Assembly (NCBI GenBank): GCA_001899445.1
Contig: MPOA01000006.1
Span: 1-64,000, forward strand
Length of the DNA stretch: 64,000 bases
Direction: 5' to 3'
Origin: Candidatus Desulfopertinax cowenii
GTDB lineage: Bacteria; Bacillota; Desulfotomaculia; Desulfotomaculales; Desulforudaceae
Shown here: piece by piece, positions 18,744 to 27,157 of the stretch
Position numbering within the stretch: position 1 is the first letter of the stretch
Layout of the letters: every line of letters begins with the position of its first letter
Notes under the pieces: generated by a model
The model's input: the letters and a program-made list of their open reading frames with translations, nothing else
What the model was told of the DNA's origin: nothing
Databases searched by the model: none
Made by a program: the position numbers and the translations under genes

Positions 18744-19601
18744 TTGCCCAAGGTCAATAAACAGGTTTTGGTTCTTTTCTGTCTGTTGGTGTTTGCGTTT
18801 GTCGCCGTGGGCTGCGGTGGCGGCCAGGACGCCGAGGCGCCTACCGATCCCGTGAAAAAGAAACTGGTCATTGGTTCGGACACCGCTTACCCGCCGTTCG
18901 AATGGCAGGACACCACCACCGGGGAATACGTTGGGTTTGACATGGACCTGATTGCGGCGATTATGGAAGAACTCGGCTATGATTATACGGTCCAGAGCTT
19001 CACCTTCGACGGGCTGATTCCAGCCCTGCAGTCGGGCACCATTGACGTAATCATTTCGGCGATGACCATCAAACCGTCCCGCGCGGAGCGGGTCAGCTTC
19101 ACCGATCCGTACTACAAGTCCGGCCTAATCATCGCCGTGCACGCGGACAACAAAGACATCAACTCTTTCGACGACCTGGCCGGCAAGAAGCTGGGCGTGC
19201 AGATCGGCACTACCGGTGCGGACAAGGCCAAGGAAGTCCAGGAGCGGTACCCGGAAACCACCATTATCACCTACGACCGGATTCCCGAAGCTTTCATGGC
19301 GCTGAGAAACGGCACCGTGGACGCAGTGGTAAATGACGCGCCGGTGACCCTGTACACCATCAAGCAGGATGACCGGAAGGACATCAAGGTGGTCGGCGAA
19401 ATGCTCTCCAGCGAGTACTACGGCATGGCCATCGCCAAGAACAACCCCGAACTGTACGCCGAAATCAACGGCGCGCTGAACACCCTCAAGCAGAACGGCA
19501 AGTTCCAGAAAATCTACGAGAAATGGTTCGGTGAAATGCCCGAGGAACTGCTGACCATCACCGTTGAGGAAGCGCTGGCCGCCTGGGAAAGCGAGAACTA
19601 A
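18744..19601 (+). CDS. amino acid ABC transporter substrate-binding lipoprotein
   Basis: The 285-residue product has a lipoprotein signal with lipobox AVGC (about residues 22-25) followed by a type II periplasmic binding fold of the SBP_bac_3 family (SDTAYPPFEW, DLIAAIMEELGYDYT, and LKQNGKFQKIYEKWFGE near the end). It would capture a polar or basic amino acid at the outer membrane face for the permease and ATPase encoded next. The TTG start at 18744 follows AGGAGGAT. A strong hairpin lies between this gene and the permease, which may raise the ratio of binding protein to transporter. Confidence 0.92.
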   Translation: MPKVNKQVLVLFCLLVFAFVAVGCGGGQDAEAPTDPVKKKLVIGSDTAYPPFEWQDTTTGEYVGFDMDLIAAIMEELGYDYTVQSFTFDGLIPALQSGTIDVIISAMTIKPSRAERVSFTDPYYKSGLIIAVHADNKDINSFDDLAGKKLGVQIGTTGADKAKEVQERYPETTIITYDRIPEAFMALRNGTVDAVVNDAPVTLYTIKQDDRKDIKVVGEMLSSEYYGMAIAKNNPELYAEINGALNTLKQNGKFQKIYEKWFGEMPEELLTITVEEALAAWESEN

Positions 19602-19620
19602 TCTAAACCGAACAAGGTGT

Positions 19621-19655
19621 GGGAATAAGCGTAACTCTATATTACGCTTATTCCC
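19621..19655 (+). promoter_or_regulatory. intercistronic hairpin in the amino acid importer operon
   Basis: A perfect 14-bp inverted repeat (GGGAATAAGCGTAA at 19621-19634, its complement at 19642-19655) with a 7-nt loop lies between the binding-protein gene and the permease gene. Only CCAATTTA follows, so it lacks a clear T-run. Such structures between a binding-protein gene and downstream transporter genes usually protect the upstream mRNA or partly terminate transcription; that role is inferred here. Confidence 0.75.
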
Positions 19656-19688
19656 CAATTTACCCGATCCTTTTGGAGTGAATGCAGT

Positions 19689-20387
19689 TTGGATATTGCC
19701 ATTCAAATCTTTCCGGTCTTATTACTGGGCGCAGGAGTCACCCTGAAACTCACTGTGATTTCGGTCGGCCTCGGTTGCGTGATCGGTTTGTTTATCGGCT
19801 TGGCCCGACTGTCCACGAAACAGTACCTGAGAGTGATCGGAACTGCTTATGTTGACTTCTTTCGCGGCACTCCCCTTTTGGTTCAGGCGCTGATCATCTT
19901 TTTCGGGATCCCGCAGTTGATTAACGAGACCCAGGCCTGGTTGACGGCCACCTACCATGTCCCGAAAATTGTTCAGAACTTCAGGTTTGATATGTGGACC
20001 GCAGCCATCATGGCCTGCAGCATGAACAGCGGCGCCTACATTGCCGAGATCTTCCGCGCCGGGATACAGTCCATCGAGCGGGGCCAAATGGAAGCAGCAC
20101 GCTCTCTGGGTATGTCTCACGTCCAGGCGATGCGCTACGTGATTCTCCCGCAGGCCTTCAAGCGGGTGATTCCCCCGCTGGGCAACGAGTACATCTTAAT
20201 GCTGAAAGACACCTCCATCCTTTCGGCAATTGGTTTCGTGGAACTGACCCGGCGCGCGCAGCTGATCAACGCCGAAATGTTTGCGCCCTTTCCGATCTAC
20301 ATGAGCGCCGCCTTCCTCTACCTGGTAATGACCCTCACCTTCTCGCGCATTGTCGACTGGCTGGAAAGGAGGCTCAAGACCGAATGA
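19689..20387 (+). CDS. polar amino acid ABC transporter permease
   Basis: A 232-residue permease of the His/Glu/Gln/Arg/opine family (HisM/GlnP type). It has about five helices, the [21 protein letters not shown] segment near residue 55, and the ATPase-contact [22 protein letters not shown] loop near residue 138. It forms the channel for the binding protein encoded before it. The TTG start follows TTGGAGTG. Its stop overlaps the ATG of the ATPase gene by 4 bp (ATGA). Confidence 0.93.
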   Translation: MDIAIQIFPVLLLGAGVTLKLTVISVGLGCVIGLFIGLARLSTKQYLRVIGTAYVDFFRGTPLLVQALIIFFGIPQLINETQAWLTATYHVPKIVQNFRFDMWTAAIMACSMNSGAYIAEIFRAGIQSIERGQMEAARSLGMSHVQAMRYVILPQAFKRVIPPLGNEYILMLKDTSILSAIGFVELTRRAQLINAEMFAPFPIYMSAAFLYLVMTLTFSRIVDWLERRLKTE

Positions 20388-21106
20388 TCGAAGTCAGAAA
20401 CCTGGTCAAGAATTTTGGGTCTCTGGAGGTGCTGAAGGGTATCAATTGCCGCATCCGCGAGGGCGAGGTGGTCTGCATGATCGGGGCCAGCGGATCCGGC
20501 AAGAGCACTTTTCTCCGTTGCCTGAATCTCCTGGAACAGCCGACCAGCGGCGAAGTCTACATTGACGGGGTGTGCCTCACCGACCCCAAAGTGGACCTCA
20601 ACAAGGTCCGGCGGAAGATGGGGATGGTGTTCCAGCTGTTCAACCTGTTCCCGCACAAGACCGCCCTGGAAAACGTCACCCTGGCGCCGATGAAGGTGTT
20701 GAAACTGTCACCGAAAGAAGCTGCGGAACGGGGCCGCGCCCTGCTGGCCAAGGTGGGGCTGAGTGATAAGGCGGATGCCTACCCCGGGCAACTCTCGGGT
20801 GGTCAGCAGCAGCGCGTGGCCATTGCGCGGGCGCTGGCCATGCACCCCAAAGTAATGCTGTTCGACGAGCCGACCTCTTCCCTGGACCCGGAGATGGTCG
20901 GCGAGGTACTGGCGGTGATGAAGAATCTCGCCCGGGAGGGAATGACCATGACGGTGGTGACCCACGAGATGGGCTTCGCCCGCGAAGTGGCCGACCGGGT
21001 GCTGTTTCTTCACGAGGGACAGATCCTGGAGGAAGGCACCCCCGGAGAAATCTTCAATTCCCCCCGTGAAGAGCGAACCAAGACCTTCTTAAGTAAAATT
21101 CTTTAG
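20384..21106 (+). CDS. glnQ: polar amino acid ABC transporter ATPase (GlnQ type)
   Basis: The 240-residue ATPase shows Walker [10 protein letters not shown] near residue 34, the Q-loop [11 protein letters not shown], signature [15 protein letters not shown] and Walker [16 protein letters not shown], all typical for GlnQ/HisP proteins. The start is the ATG at 20384, which overlaps the permease stop by 4 bp, although the frame stays open further upstream inside the permease gene. The stop is only 6 bp from the convergent GNAT gene. Confidence 0.94.
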   Translation: MIEVRNLVKNFGSLEVLKGINCRIREGEVVCMIGASGSGKSTFLRCLNLLEQPTSGEVYIDGVCLTDPKVDLNKVRRKMGMVFQLFNLFPHKTALENVTLAPMKVLKLSPKEAAERGRALLAKVGLSDKADAYPGQLSGGQQQRVAIARALAMHPKVMLFDEPTSSLDPEMVGEVLAVMKNLAREGMTMTVVTHEMGFAREVADRVLFLHEGQILEEGTPGEIFNSPREERTKTFLSKIL

Positions 21107-21112
21107 CGCCCC

Positions 21113-21571
21113 CTAAACCAGGTCAATGACCAGCGACTCTTCTTTGCAGTTGGGGAAGTGGGGGCAATTCATACACTCCCGCCATACTTTCTGCGGCATT
21201 TCCTCCTTGGGAACCAGCCGGAAACCGCAGCGCTCAAAAAAACCCGGCTGAAAGGTCAGGGTGAACACGCGGGGGAGGTGCAGTTCGCGGGCTTCGTTCA
21301 GCAAGGTTTCCACCAGTTTCCTCCCGATGCCCCGTCCGGTCATGTTCTCGGCCACCGCCAGCGCCCGGATCTCGGCCAGGTCCTCCCAGATGATGTGCAG
21401 TCCCCCGACGCCGACCACCTGGCCGCTCTCCTCGGCGACGGTGAACTCGCGGATACTCTCGTAAAGCAGGGCGCGCGGCCGGGCGAGCATAAGCCCTTTA
21501 CTGGCGTAGTAGTTGACCAGGCGGTGAATGGCTTCCACGTCCGTGATTCTGGCCTTGCGTAAGGTATGCAC
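21113..21571 (-). CDS. GNAT N-acetyltransferase, ArgA-like
   Basis: A single-domain GNAT acetyltransferase of about 152 residues. The acetyl-CoA-binding motif A appears as VAENMTGRGIGRKLVETLL, preceded by a long strand with EIRALAV, and the C-terminus has a Cys-rich CMNCPHFPNC segment. Stand-alone proteins of this type in Clostridia are related to the acetyltransferase domain of N-acetylglutamate synthase and may supply the first step of arginine synthesis. The GTG at 21571 has GGGGGTGA upstream; a longer start at 21604 is also possible. It ends just before the convergent glnQ stop. Confidence 0.75.
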   Translation of the reverse strand: MHTLRKARITDVEAIHRLVNYYASKGLMLARPRALLYESIREFTVAEESGQVVGVGGLHIIWEDLAEIRALAVAENMTGRGIGRKLVETLLNEARELHLPRVFTLTFQPGFFERCGFRLVPKEEMPQKVWRECMNCPHFPNCKEESLVIDLV

Positions 21572-21604
21572 ATCTTCACCCCCTTCCGCAAACTTAGCAC
21601 CCAT

Positions 21605-22756
21605 CTAGTTCTTGGGCCGCAAAAGCCGCCCGATCCGGACCACGTCCTCGCCGTACTTATCCTTCAAAGCGTCCAGCGCTTTGGTCACCCTGGCTTCTTT
21701 AAGCGCCTTTTCATCGGGGAAAAGGGTCGGCTGATCCACGCCCGTGAGTTTCCCGCAGGTGAGCCCGAGCAGGCGGACCGGCGGGACGCAGTGCTGGCGC
21801 AGGAGTTCCTCGGCCGCCCGGTAGATTACGCTGGTCAGATCGGTGGGCTCGCGCAGAGTCTTTGACCGCGTAACCAGGCGGAAATCGGGATACTTCACTT
21901 TCAGGGTAACGCTCCCGCATTTCAGACCGCGCTTGCGCAGGCGCCGCCCCACTTTTTCGGCGAGCTCCCGCAGGATGCAGTGCAACTCAGCGAAAGAATA
22001 GACATCGGTCGCGAAGGTGACTTCCTTGCCGATGGACTTGGCCGCGCGCGCAGGCTCAACCGGGCGGTCGTCGATCCCCCGCGCCAGTTGGTACAGTACC
22101 AGGCCGTACTTGCCGAACTGGCGCTCGAGCGTCGGCAGGGAAAAACGCCGCAAATCACCGATGGTTTGAACCCCCATTTTGTAAAGCCTTTCCGCGGTAC
22201 GCGCCCCGGTACCCCAGAGCTTGCTCACCGGCAACGGGCTGATAAACTCCACGGCCCGGTCCGCGGGAATCACCGTGAAACCGCACGGCTTCCGGTGGCC
22301 CGAGGCTAACTTGGCCAGGAACTTGTTCGGCCCGATGCCCACCGAAACCGTCAGCCCGAGCTCTTCCCGGATGCGCCGCTGGATCTCCCGCCCGATGACC
22401 TCCGCCGGACCGAAAAGCCCTTCCGAACCCCTAACGTCCAAAAAAGCCTCGTCCAGAGAAAGCGGTTCCACGAGCGGCGTGTAGTGCCGAAAAATACGCA
22501 TGATCTGCCGGGAAACCTTTTCGTACTTGGCGTAGTTCACCGGAAGCAGCACCAATTCGGGGCAAAGCTGGAGGGCTTTGAAAGTGGGCATGGCCGACCG
22601 GACCCCGTAGCGGCGGGCCTCGTAAGACGCGGCGCTGATCACTCCCCGCTGCCGGACGCTGCCGCCGACGGCCACGGGCTTGCCGCGCAGGGCCGGATGG
22701 TCGCGCTGCTCGACGGAGGCGTAAAAAGCGTCCATGTCGCAATGAATGATAGACAT
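21605..22756 (-). CDS. dinB: DNA polymerase IV (Y family)
   Basis: This translesion polymerase has the family motifs in order: CDMDAFYASVEQRDHPALRG-type N-terminus with the first catalytic Asp, the LSLDEAFLDV catalytic motif near residue 105, helix-hairpin-helix KLWGTGARTAERLYKMG near residue 180, and a little-finger domain at the C-terminus. It copies across damaged DNA with low fidelity. I choose the ATG at 22756 by homology, since the motif starts there; a GTG 42 bp upstream keeps the frame open. Its stop is next to the GNAT start and the two may be cotranscribed. Confidence 0.93.
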   Translation of the reverse strand: MSIIHCDMDAFYASVEQRDHPALRGKPVAVGGSVRQRGVISAASYEARRYGVRSAMPTFKALQLCPELVLLPVNYAKYEKVSRQIMRIFRHYTPLVEPLSLDEAFLDVRGSEGLFGPAEVIGREIQRRIREELGLTVSVGIGPNKFLAKLASGHRKPCGFTVIPADRAVEFISPLPVSKLWGTGARTAERLYKMGVQTIGDLRRFSLPTLERQFGKYGLVLYQLARGIDDRPVEPARAAKSIGKEVTFATDVYSFAELHCILRELAEKVGRRLRKRGLKCGSVTLKVKYPDFRLVTRSKTLREPTDLTSVIYRAAEELLRQHCVPPVRLLGLTCGKLTGVDQPTLFPDEKALKEARVTKALDALKDKYGEDVVRIGRLLRPKN

Positions 22757-22894
22757 CTTAATAATGTTTCTGTTTTTTGTGTTTTTCTCCTTCCCCACCG
22801 ATATTCGGTTCCCAATTCGACCTGGAAGCGGTACAATACTGGTAACCGCAAACGCGGGTGCTCAAATTTTCGCTAATAAGGAGCGCTAGAACCG

Positions 22895-23452
22895 GTGGCC
22901 AACAGGGCGCTGGATTGGCTGGCCCAAGGAAAGTACGACCTGCAACATGCCCGGAATTCCCTTTCAATGGGCGATTACGAATGGGCTTGTTTCGCCGCCC
23001 ACCAGGCGGCCGAAAAGGCGGTAAAGGCACTGGTGCAGCACCGCGGCGGGACTATTACACCGAAGGTGAGGCCAGGCAGGCGATCAACGATGCCGAAACC
23101 GTTTACCACTTTTGCCGTGACACGATTCGTTAACCGGGATGTGGTACTGTCCAGGCTTAAAGACTGTGCCCGGCGGCTAGCGGAAGAAATTCCGGGTGCA
23201 GAGGTGCGGCTTTTTGGTTCCTATGCCGTGGGTACGCCGACCCCCAAGAGTGACGCGGATATCGCCGTAGTCGTACCCGACGATTGCTTGGTGCCCCCCG
23301 CTCGCGCGAAAGACCTGGCCGAAACCGTCTTCCTGGAGGCACCGGTGCCCGTCGAGATCTTCGTGCTCACCCGTACCGCCCTCGCCGCGGGCCGGAAAAC
23401 CGGCGTCTCTTTAGCCGGAACCGTGGCTCGCACCGGTATTTCTCTCCGCTAG
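22895..23452 (+). pseudogene. HEPN and nucleotidyltransferase domains fused by internal deletion
   Basis: One open frame of 185 codons (GTG start after AAGGAG) joins the first part of a HEPN-domain protein (residues about 1-52, ending AVKALVQHRGG) to a minimal nucleotidyltransferase with GSYAVG...SDAD (G108, S109, D120, D122). The genuine HEPN C-terminus (EGEARQAINDAETVYHFCR then TIR and TAA at 23131-23133) lies in another frame between them. The middle of the HEPN fold, roughly 40 or more residues, is missing. I infer an original HEPN gene followed by a separate nucleotidyltransferase gene (possible GTG start near 23141), broken by a deletion that shifted the frame. The nucleotidyltransferase part may still be functional; the HEPN toxin part very probably is not. 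Confidence 0.75.
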
Positions 23453-23522
23453 GTTCCGCCCCAGCACACCCTTGCAGGAAATCAACCCCAACGCCGCGAA
23501 GTCTTCAGAGGGAGGCAATACC

Positions 23523-24200
23523 ATGCAACACCCCTCCAAGCAAACCACCGCCTTGATCGTGCGGCAGGCCAGATCCTTCGGCGCCACCCTGGCCGGCGTG
23601 ACCACTGCCGCCGCCCTGCGCCAGGCCCCCTCTTACCGGGTCCGCCCGGACATGCCACGCCCGCCAGAAACTGGATCAATATTGGTTCTGGCTCTGATCC
23701 ACGATCCGGCCCAGCCCGAACTGGACTGGTGGGGGGTAAAGGGCGGCACGCCGGGCAACCTCCGGTTGATAAACATCGCCAACCGACTAGTGGAATGGCT
23801 TGGTAGAGAACTTGACATCGCGGCCCGCTCCCTTCCCTACTACGTGGAAAAAGGCGGCGTATTCCTTAAGGACGCCGCCGTGCTGGCCGGCCTGGGGCAT
23901 ATCGGGGCCAATAATCTGGTGGTCACCCCGCAATACGGTCCCTGCGTCCGCTTCCGCGCCCTCTTCCTGGACGCCGGCCTGGCACCCACTGCGACGCGGT
24001 GGTCAAATCCCTGTGCTGACTGTCACCGCCCCTGCCTGCGCGCCTGTCCCCAGGGTAGCTTCCAAGAAGGCTCTTACCACCGTTCGTCCTGCATGCAACA
24101 GATAGACAAAAACAAGGCCGACGCCCAAAAAAACACTCCGCCCCTGGTCAAGCACTGCCGGGCTTGCGAACTGTCCTGCCCCCTGGGGTTGCCGGGTTAA
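23523..24200 (+). CDS. short QueG-like 4Fe-4S protein
   Basis: The 225-residue protein resembles the iron-sulfur part of epoxyqueuosine reductase (QueG) and reductive dehalogenases. Near the C-terminus it has two cluster motifs: C-x2-C-x3-C-x3-CP (CADCHRPCLRACP, near residue 160) and a later HCRACELSCP. The central LAGLGHIGANNLVVTPQYGP segment is the usual QueG-family signature. It is much shorter than QueG (over 300 residues) and stops right after the second cluster, so it may be a distinct short subfamily of unknown role. The ATG at 23523 has GAGGGAGG upstream; an in-frame ATG at 23472 is less likely. Confidence 0.8.
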   Translation: MQHPSKQTTALIVRQARSFGATLAGVTTAAALRQAPSYRVRPDMPRPPETGSILVLALIHDPAQPELDWWGVKGGTPGNLRLINIANRLVEWLGRELDIAARSLPYYVEKGGVFLKDAAVLAGLGHIGANNLVVTPQYGPCVRFRALFLDAGLAPTATRWSNPCADCHRPCLRACPQGSFQEGSYHRSSCMQQIDKNKADAQKNTPPLVKHCRACELSCPLGLPG

Positions 24201-24201
24201 A

Positions 24202-24441
24202 GCTGTTGGCGGCACGAACCCCTTGGAGGCGCCTGCCCCAGGAACTTCTTAATGTCAGCCACCAAGACTCTTCGGCGGACAGCCGGCCCCTGACGCTGTA
24301 CCCCCGTTCCTGATGGCTCCGGATCAGTTGCAGCGCCGAGATCAGGTAACGGCCCTGGTCCGTATCCAAGTCAAACCCGTGTGGATCATTGAGCGTCCTG
24401 GCAAAAATCGGCAGCCGCTCAATGCGCCCGCGACTGGCGCC
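24202..24441 (-). pseudogene. possible remnant of a JetD-like (TIGR02679) Wadjet protein
   Basis: On the minus strand a frame without a proper start reads IERLPIFARTLNDPHGFDLD and then GRYLISALQLI, followed by a charged stretch. The pattern of a Leu-Pro pair, then N/GDPH-F-D, then G-R-L-A-L resembles what I recall from TIGR02679 proteins, the JetD subunit of Wadjet-type plasmid defence. An in-frame stop lies just upstream and no jetABC genes are present. If correct it is a small leftover. The call is from memory of the family pattern and is uncertain. Confidence 0.3.
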
Positions 24442-24617
24442 GAGTTAATTTTACTCACACATACACTATCTCCATTGACGATAATATACACGCCGTTAAT
24501 TCGCCCAGCCGACTGCGGACAGGCTGTTTATAATGGCTGAACAGTGGACAGTACGGCAGGCCCAAGTTACAATAAACGGTAACACAGTAACCACAGTGGC
24601 TGACGGGGAGATCGGAT

Positions 24618-25067
24618 ATGTCCATGTTTACCAAGGACCAGCGGCAGAAGATCGTTGACTTCTGCAAAACTCAGCCGGCAGTAACCGCTGCCTACCTTTT
24701 TGGTTCTCAGATCAAGGGCAAGGCAGGCCCTCTTAGTGATATCGACCTGGCGCTCTTGGTGGAGCCAGCCCTGATAAACAAAAAAGACTATCCTTATGGT
24801 TATAGGGCTTTCTTGCTCACGGAGCTGATGAGGATCTTGGAAACCAACGAAATGGACCTCATCATCTTAAACGAAGCCCCTCCGTTCCTGCAATTCCAGG
24901 TTATTTACCATGGCGAAGTGCTCTTTTCCCGGTCCGACAAAAAAAGGTTGGCCTTTCAGGTCAAAGCCTTCAACGAGTACCAGGACATGCGCCCCCTGTT
25001 GGCTGTACAGCACAAATACCTGGTAGAGCGCCTCAACAGGCGTTTCAACACCACGGAGGCTGAATGA
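24618..25067 (+). CDS. mntA: MntA-type nucleotidyltransferase antitoxin
   Basis: The 149-residue protein has the minimal nucleotidyltransferase motif GS-x10-D-x-D (G29, S30, D41, D43). In the MntA/HepT (type VII) toxin-antitoxin systems this enzyme AMPylates a Tyr of the HEPN toxin and so silences it. Its TGA overlaps the ATG of the downstream HEPN gene by 4 bp, the typical arrangement. The start has GGGGAGAT upstream. It looks intact in length and active-site residues. Confidence 0.85.
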   Translation: MSMFTKDQRQKIVDFCKTQPAVTAAYLFGSQIKGKAGPLSDIDLALLVEPALINKKDYPYGYRAFLLTELMRILETNEMDLIILNEAPPFLQFQVIYHGEVLFSRSDKKRLAFQVKAFNEYQDMRPLLAVQHKYLVERLNRRFNTTEAE

Positions 25068-25492
25068 TGGTCGCCGACATCGAACTAATCCGCGGTAAGC
25101 TGACCGAGCTGGAAACGTACGTGCGTGAACTGGAGAACCTGCAGGCATATACCCTGGACGACCTGCGGACGAGCCTGCCCCGGCTCTGGTCGGTAATCCA
25201 TGGTCTCCAACTGTCTATTCAGATCCTGCTGGACGTGGGCAATCACCTGCTATCAGACCTAGGCGTCAAGGCGGGAGACTATACTGAGATCATCGACAAA
25301 CTGGGGGAAAAGGGTATTCTGCCCGCTGAATTTGCCGAAGAAATACGCGGTATGGCCGGTTTCAGAAACGTGTTGGTGCACGGCTATGCCTCTGTGGACG
25401 TGGAACGAGTCCATCAAACCCTGCAAAACAACCTGGACGACTTCCTCAGGTTTGCCTATCACATCAGTCGCTACGTTGAAAATACGCGCTAG
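25064..25492 (+). CDS. hepT: HepT-type HEPN ribonuclease toxin (DUF86)
   Basis: A 142-residue helical protein of the HepT/DUF86 family. The HEPN catalytic motif R-x4-H-x-Y is present as RNVLVHGY (R101, H106, Y108); the Tyr is the residue AMPylated by MntA partners in studied systems. Such toxins cleave RNA, in some cases tRNA. It follows mntA with a 4-bp overlap. The first two codons are both ATG, so the start may be one residue later. Confidence 0.85.
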   Translation: MMVADIELIRGKLTELETYVRELENLQAYTLDDLRTSLPRLWSVIHGLQLSIQILLDVGNHLLSDLGVKAGDYTEIIDKLGEKGILPAEFAEEIRGMAGFRNVLVHGYASVDVERVHQTLQNNLDDFLRFAYHISRYVENTR

Positions 25493-25771
25493 TTCGGGTC
25501 ACCGTCCTGTTTTGGTCCTGACATCTCCTGGATGCATGGCGGATCGAAGTTGTACCCGCCAAATCGTGTACGTCCGCGTTGATCATGCTCTACATGATGG
25601 TCTGTTCGGTGCTGACCTCCGGCCGGGCCAGCAGGCCGCGCACCTGCTCCCGCCTTTCCGCGATGCCCGCCACTCTAGACCCATGTTTCCTCGTCTGAAA
25701 GGTACTTCATAGAGAAAAGCGGCATCAATCATAAGCCGAAAAACCAATACCGAAACCGGCACCCTTCTGGT

Positions 25772-25915
25772 GACAAACTGGTGGCCACCCTGCGCAACGA
25801 CACCCGCTTTGCCTCAATCCTTCAGCGGTACGAGGTCTACACTTGTTATCTTTTTGGCTCCCGCGTCGCCGGATCGGTCAGCGCCCAAAGTGACATTGAT
25901 TTCGCGGTACGGTAG
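25772..25915 (+). pseudogene. truncated third nucleotidyltransferase domain
   Basis: Right after the HepT gene, a frame reads TLRNDTRFASIL, then YLFGSRVAG and SDIDFAV before a TAG at 25913-25915. It contains the GS-x10-D-x-D core but ends at once, without the rest of the domain. A GTG at 25781 could start it but has no good ribosome site. The 280 bp between hepT and this fragment (25493-25771) holds no gene I can support. I read it as the 5-prime stump of another MNT antitoxin, cut off where the divergent exporter genes begin. Confidence 0.65.
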
Positions 25916-25933
25916 TGCTTTGGGGTCTAATTA

Positions 25934-27130
25934 CTACTCGCGCCGCAACGCCTCGATGGGGTCCAACCGTGCGGCCTGATTGGCCGGGTAAATCCCGAAA
26001 AAGACGCCGACCGCGCCGGAAAAGACGACCGCCAGCAACACCGTCCACCAGGAAATCAAGGGCGGCCAGTTGGCCAGCTTAGCGATGAGCATCGCGCCCC
26101 CGACCCCAATCAGCACACCCACCAGCCCACCCAGGAGGCAGAGCACCACGGCCTCGATCAAAAACTGCACCAGGATGTCCCGCCGCCGCGCCCCCACGAC
26201 CATCCGGATCCCGATCTCGCGCACCCTTTCGGTGACCGAAACCAGCATAATGTTCATCACGCCAACACCCCCGACAAACAACGAGATGCCGGCAATGGCC
26301 CCCACCACCAGGGTGATGATCCCGGTGGCCTGCCCGACGATTTCCATTTCCTGCTCCAGGCTGCTGCCTATGTACCGGCCGGGGGCGTCATGGCGGCGTT
26401 CCAGGACGGCCAGCGTCTTCTGCAGCGCCTCGGCCACCTGTTCCCGGTCCGCCGTAGCGCCTTCAAGCTGGTGGATCACCGCCGGTTCGTGGAAAATATA
26501 CTGCCAGGTGCGCAGGGGAACGTAGACGTAGCGCATACCCAAGAAATCCAGAAGCGACTTTTTTTCTTCGAGTACGCCCACCACGATCACCGGCACCCCG
26601 TGAATGGTCACCCGCTGCCCCAGAGGATCCTGGCGGCCGAAAATCTCCCGGGCCAGTTCCCCGTCGAGCACGGCCACCCGCCGGCCTCCGGCCTGGTCGC
26701 TCTCGGCAAGAAAACGTCCCCGCGCCACCGTTAGGTTACGAATCTCGGCGTAATCGCCGGTGGTACCAACCACCTGCGCCGCCCCCTGGCTCCGCGGACC
26801 GCGCACCACCGCCGTCCGGGCGCTGATCGGGGCCAGATGGCTGATTTCGGGCACCACCTGCCGGATCGCGACCAGGTCCTGCGCGGTGAATTCCCGGCCG
26901 GTGCGCAGTTCCCCCAGGGAATCCTGGCGCCAGTCCAGGTGCACGGCGAACATATTGGTGCCCAAACCCTCCATTTCCGCCAGTAGCAACGCCCGACCGC
27001 CCTGCCCGATGGCCACCACGGCGATGACGGCCGCGATGCCGATGACGATCCCCAGGGTGGTCAACCCGGACCGGAGCTTGTTGGCCCGAATCCCGTCCAG
27101 GGCCACCAGAAAACTTTCCCAAAGGTTCAT
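25934..27130 (-). CDS. MacB-like ABC transporter permease
   Basis: A 398-residue permease with one N-terminal helix (RSGLTTLGIVIGIAAVIAVVAIG near residue 20), a large extracytoplasmic MacB core domain (residues about 45-260), and three C-terminal FtsX-type helices from GVMNIMLVSVTERVREIGIR on. It has the layout of MacB permeases that work with a separate ATPase and a membrane-fusion protein; those two genes follow directly upstream in the operon. Probable role is export of a peptide, lipid or antibiotic by mechanotransmission. Confidence 0.9.
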   Translation of the reverse strand: MNLWESFLVALDGIRANKLRSGLTTLGIVIGIAAVIAVVAIGQGGRALLLAEMEGLGTNMFAVHLDWRQDSLGELRTGREFTAQDLVAIRQVVPEISHLAPISARTAVVRGPRSQGAAQVVGTTGDYAEIRNLTVARGRFLAESDQAGGRRVAVLDGELAREIFGRQDPLGQRVTIHGVPVIVVGVLEEKKSLLDFLGMRYVYVPLRTWQYIFHEPAVIHQLEGATADREQVAEALQKTLAVLERRHDAPGRYIGSSLEQEMEIVGQATGIITLVVGAIAGISLFVGGVGVMNIMLVSVTERVREIGIRMVVGARRRDILVQFLIEAVVLCLLGGLVGVLIGVGGAMLIAKLANWPPLISWWTVLLAVVFSGAVGVFFGIYPANQAARLDPIEALRRE

Positions 27131-27157
27131 TAATCCCGCGCACCCCTTATTCGTTTT

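Noticed and set aside
20384-21106. Longer version of GlnQ starting at 19994
   Set aside because: The extra 130 residues are a shadow of the permease gene; the ATG at 20384 gives the normal GlnQ length and couples by ATGA.
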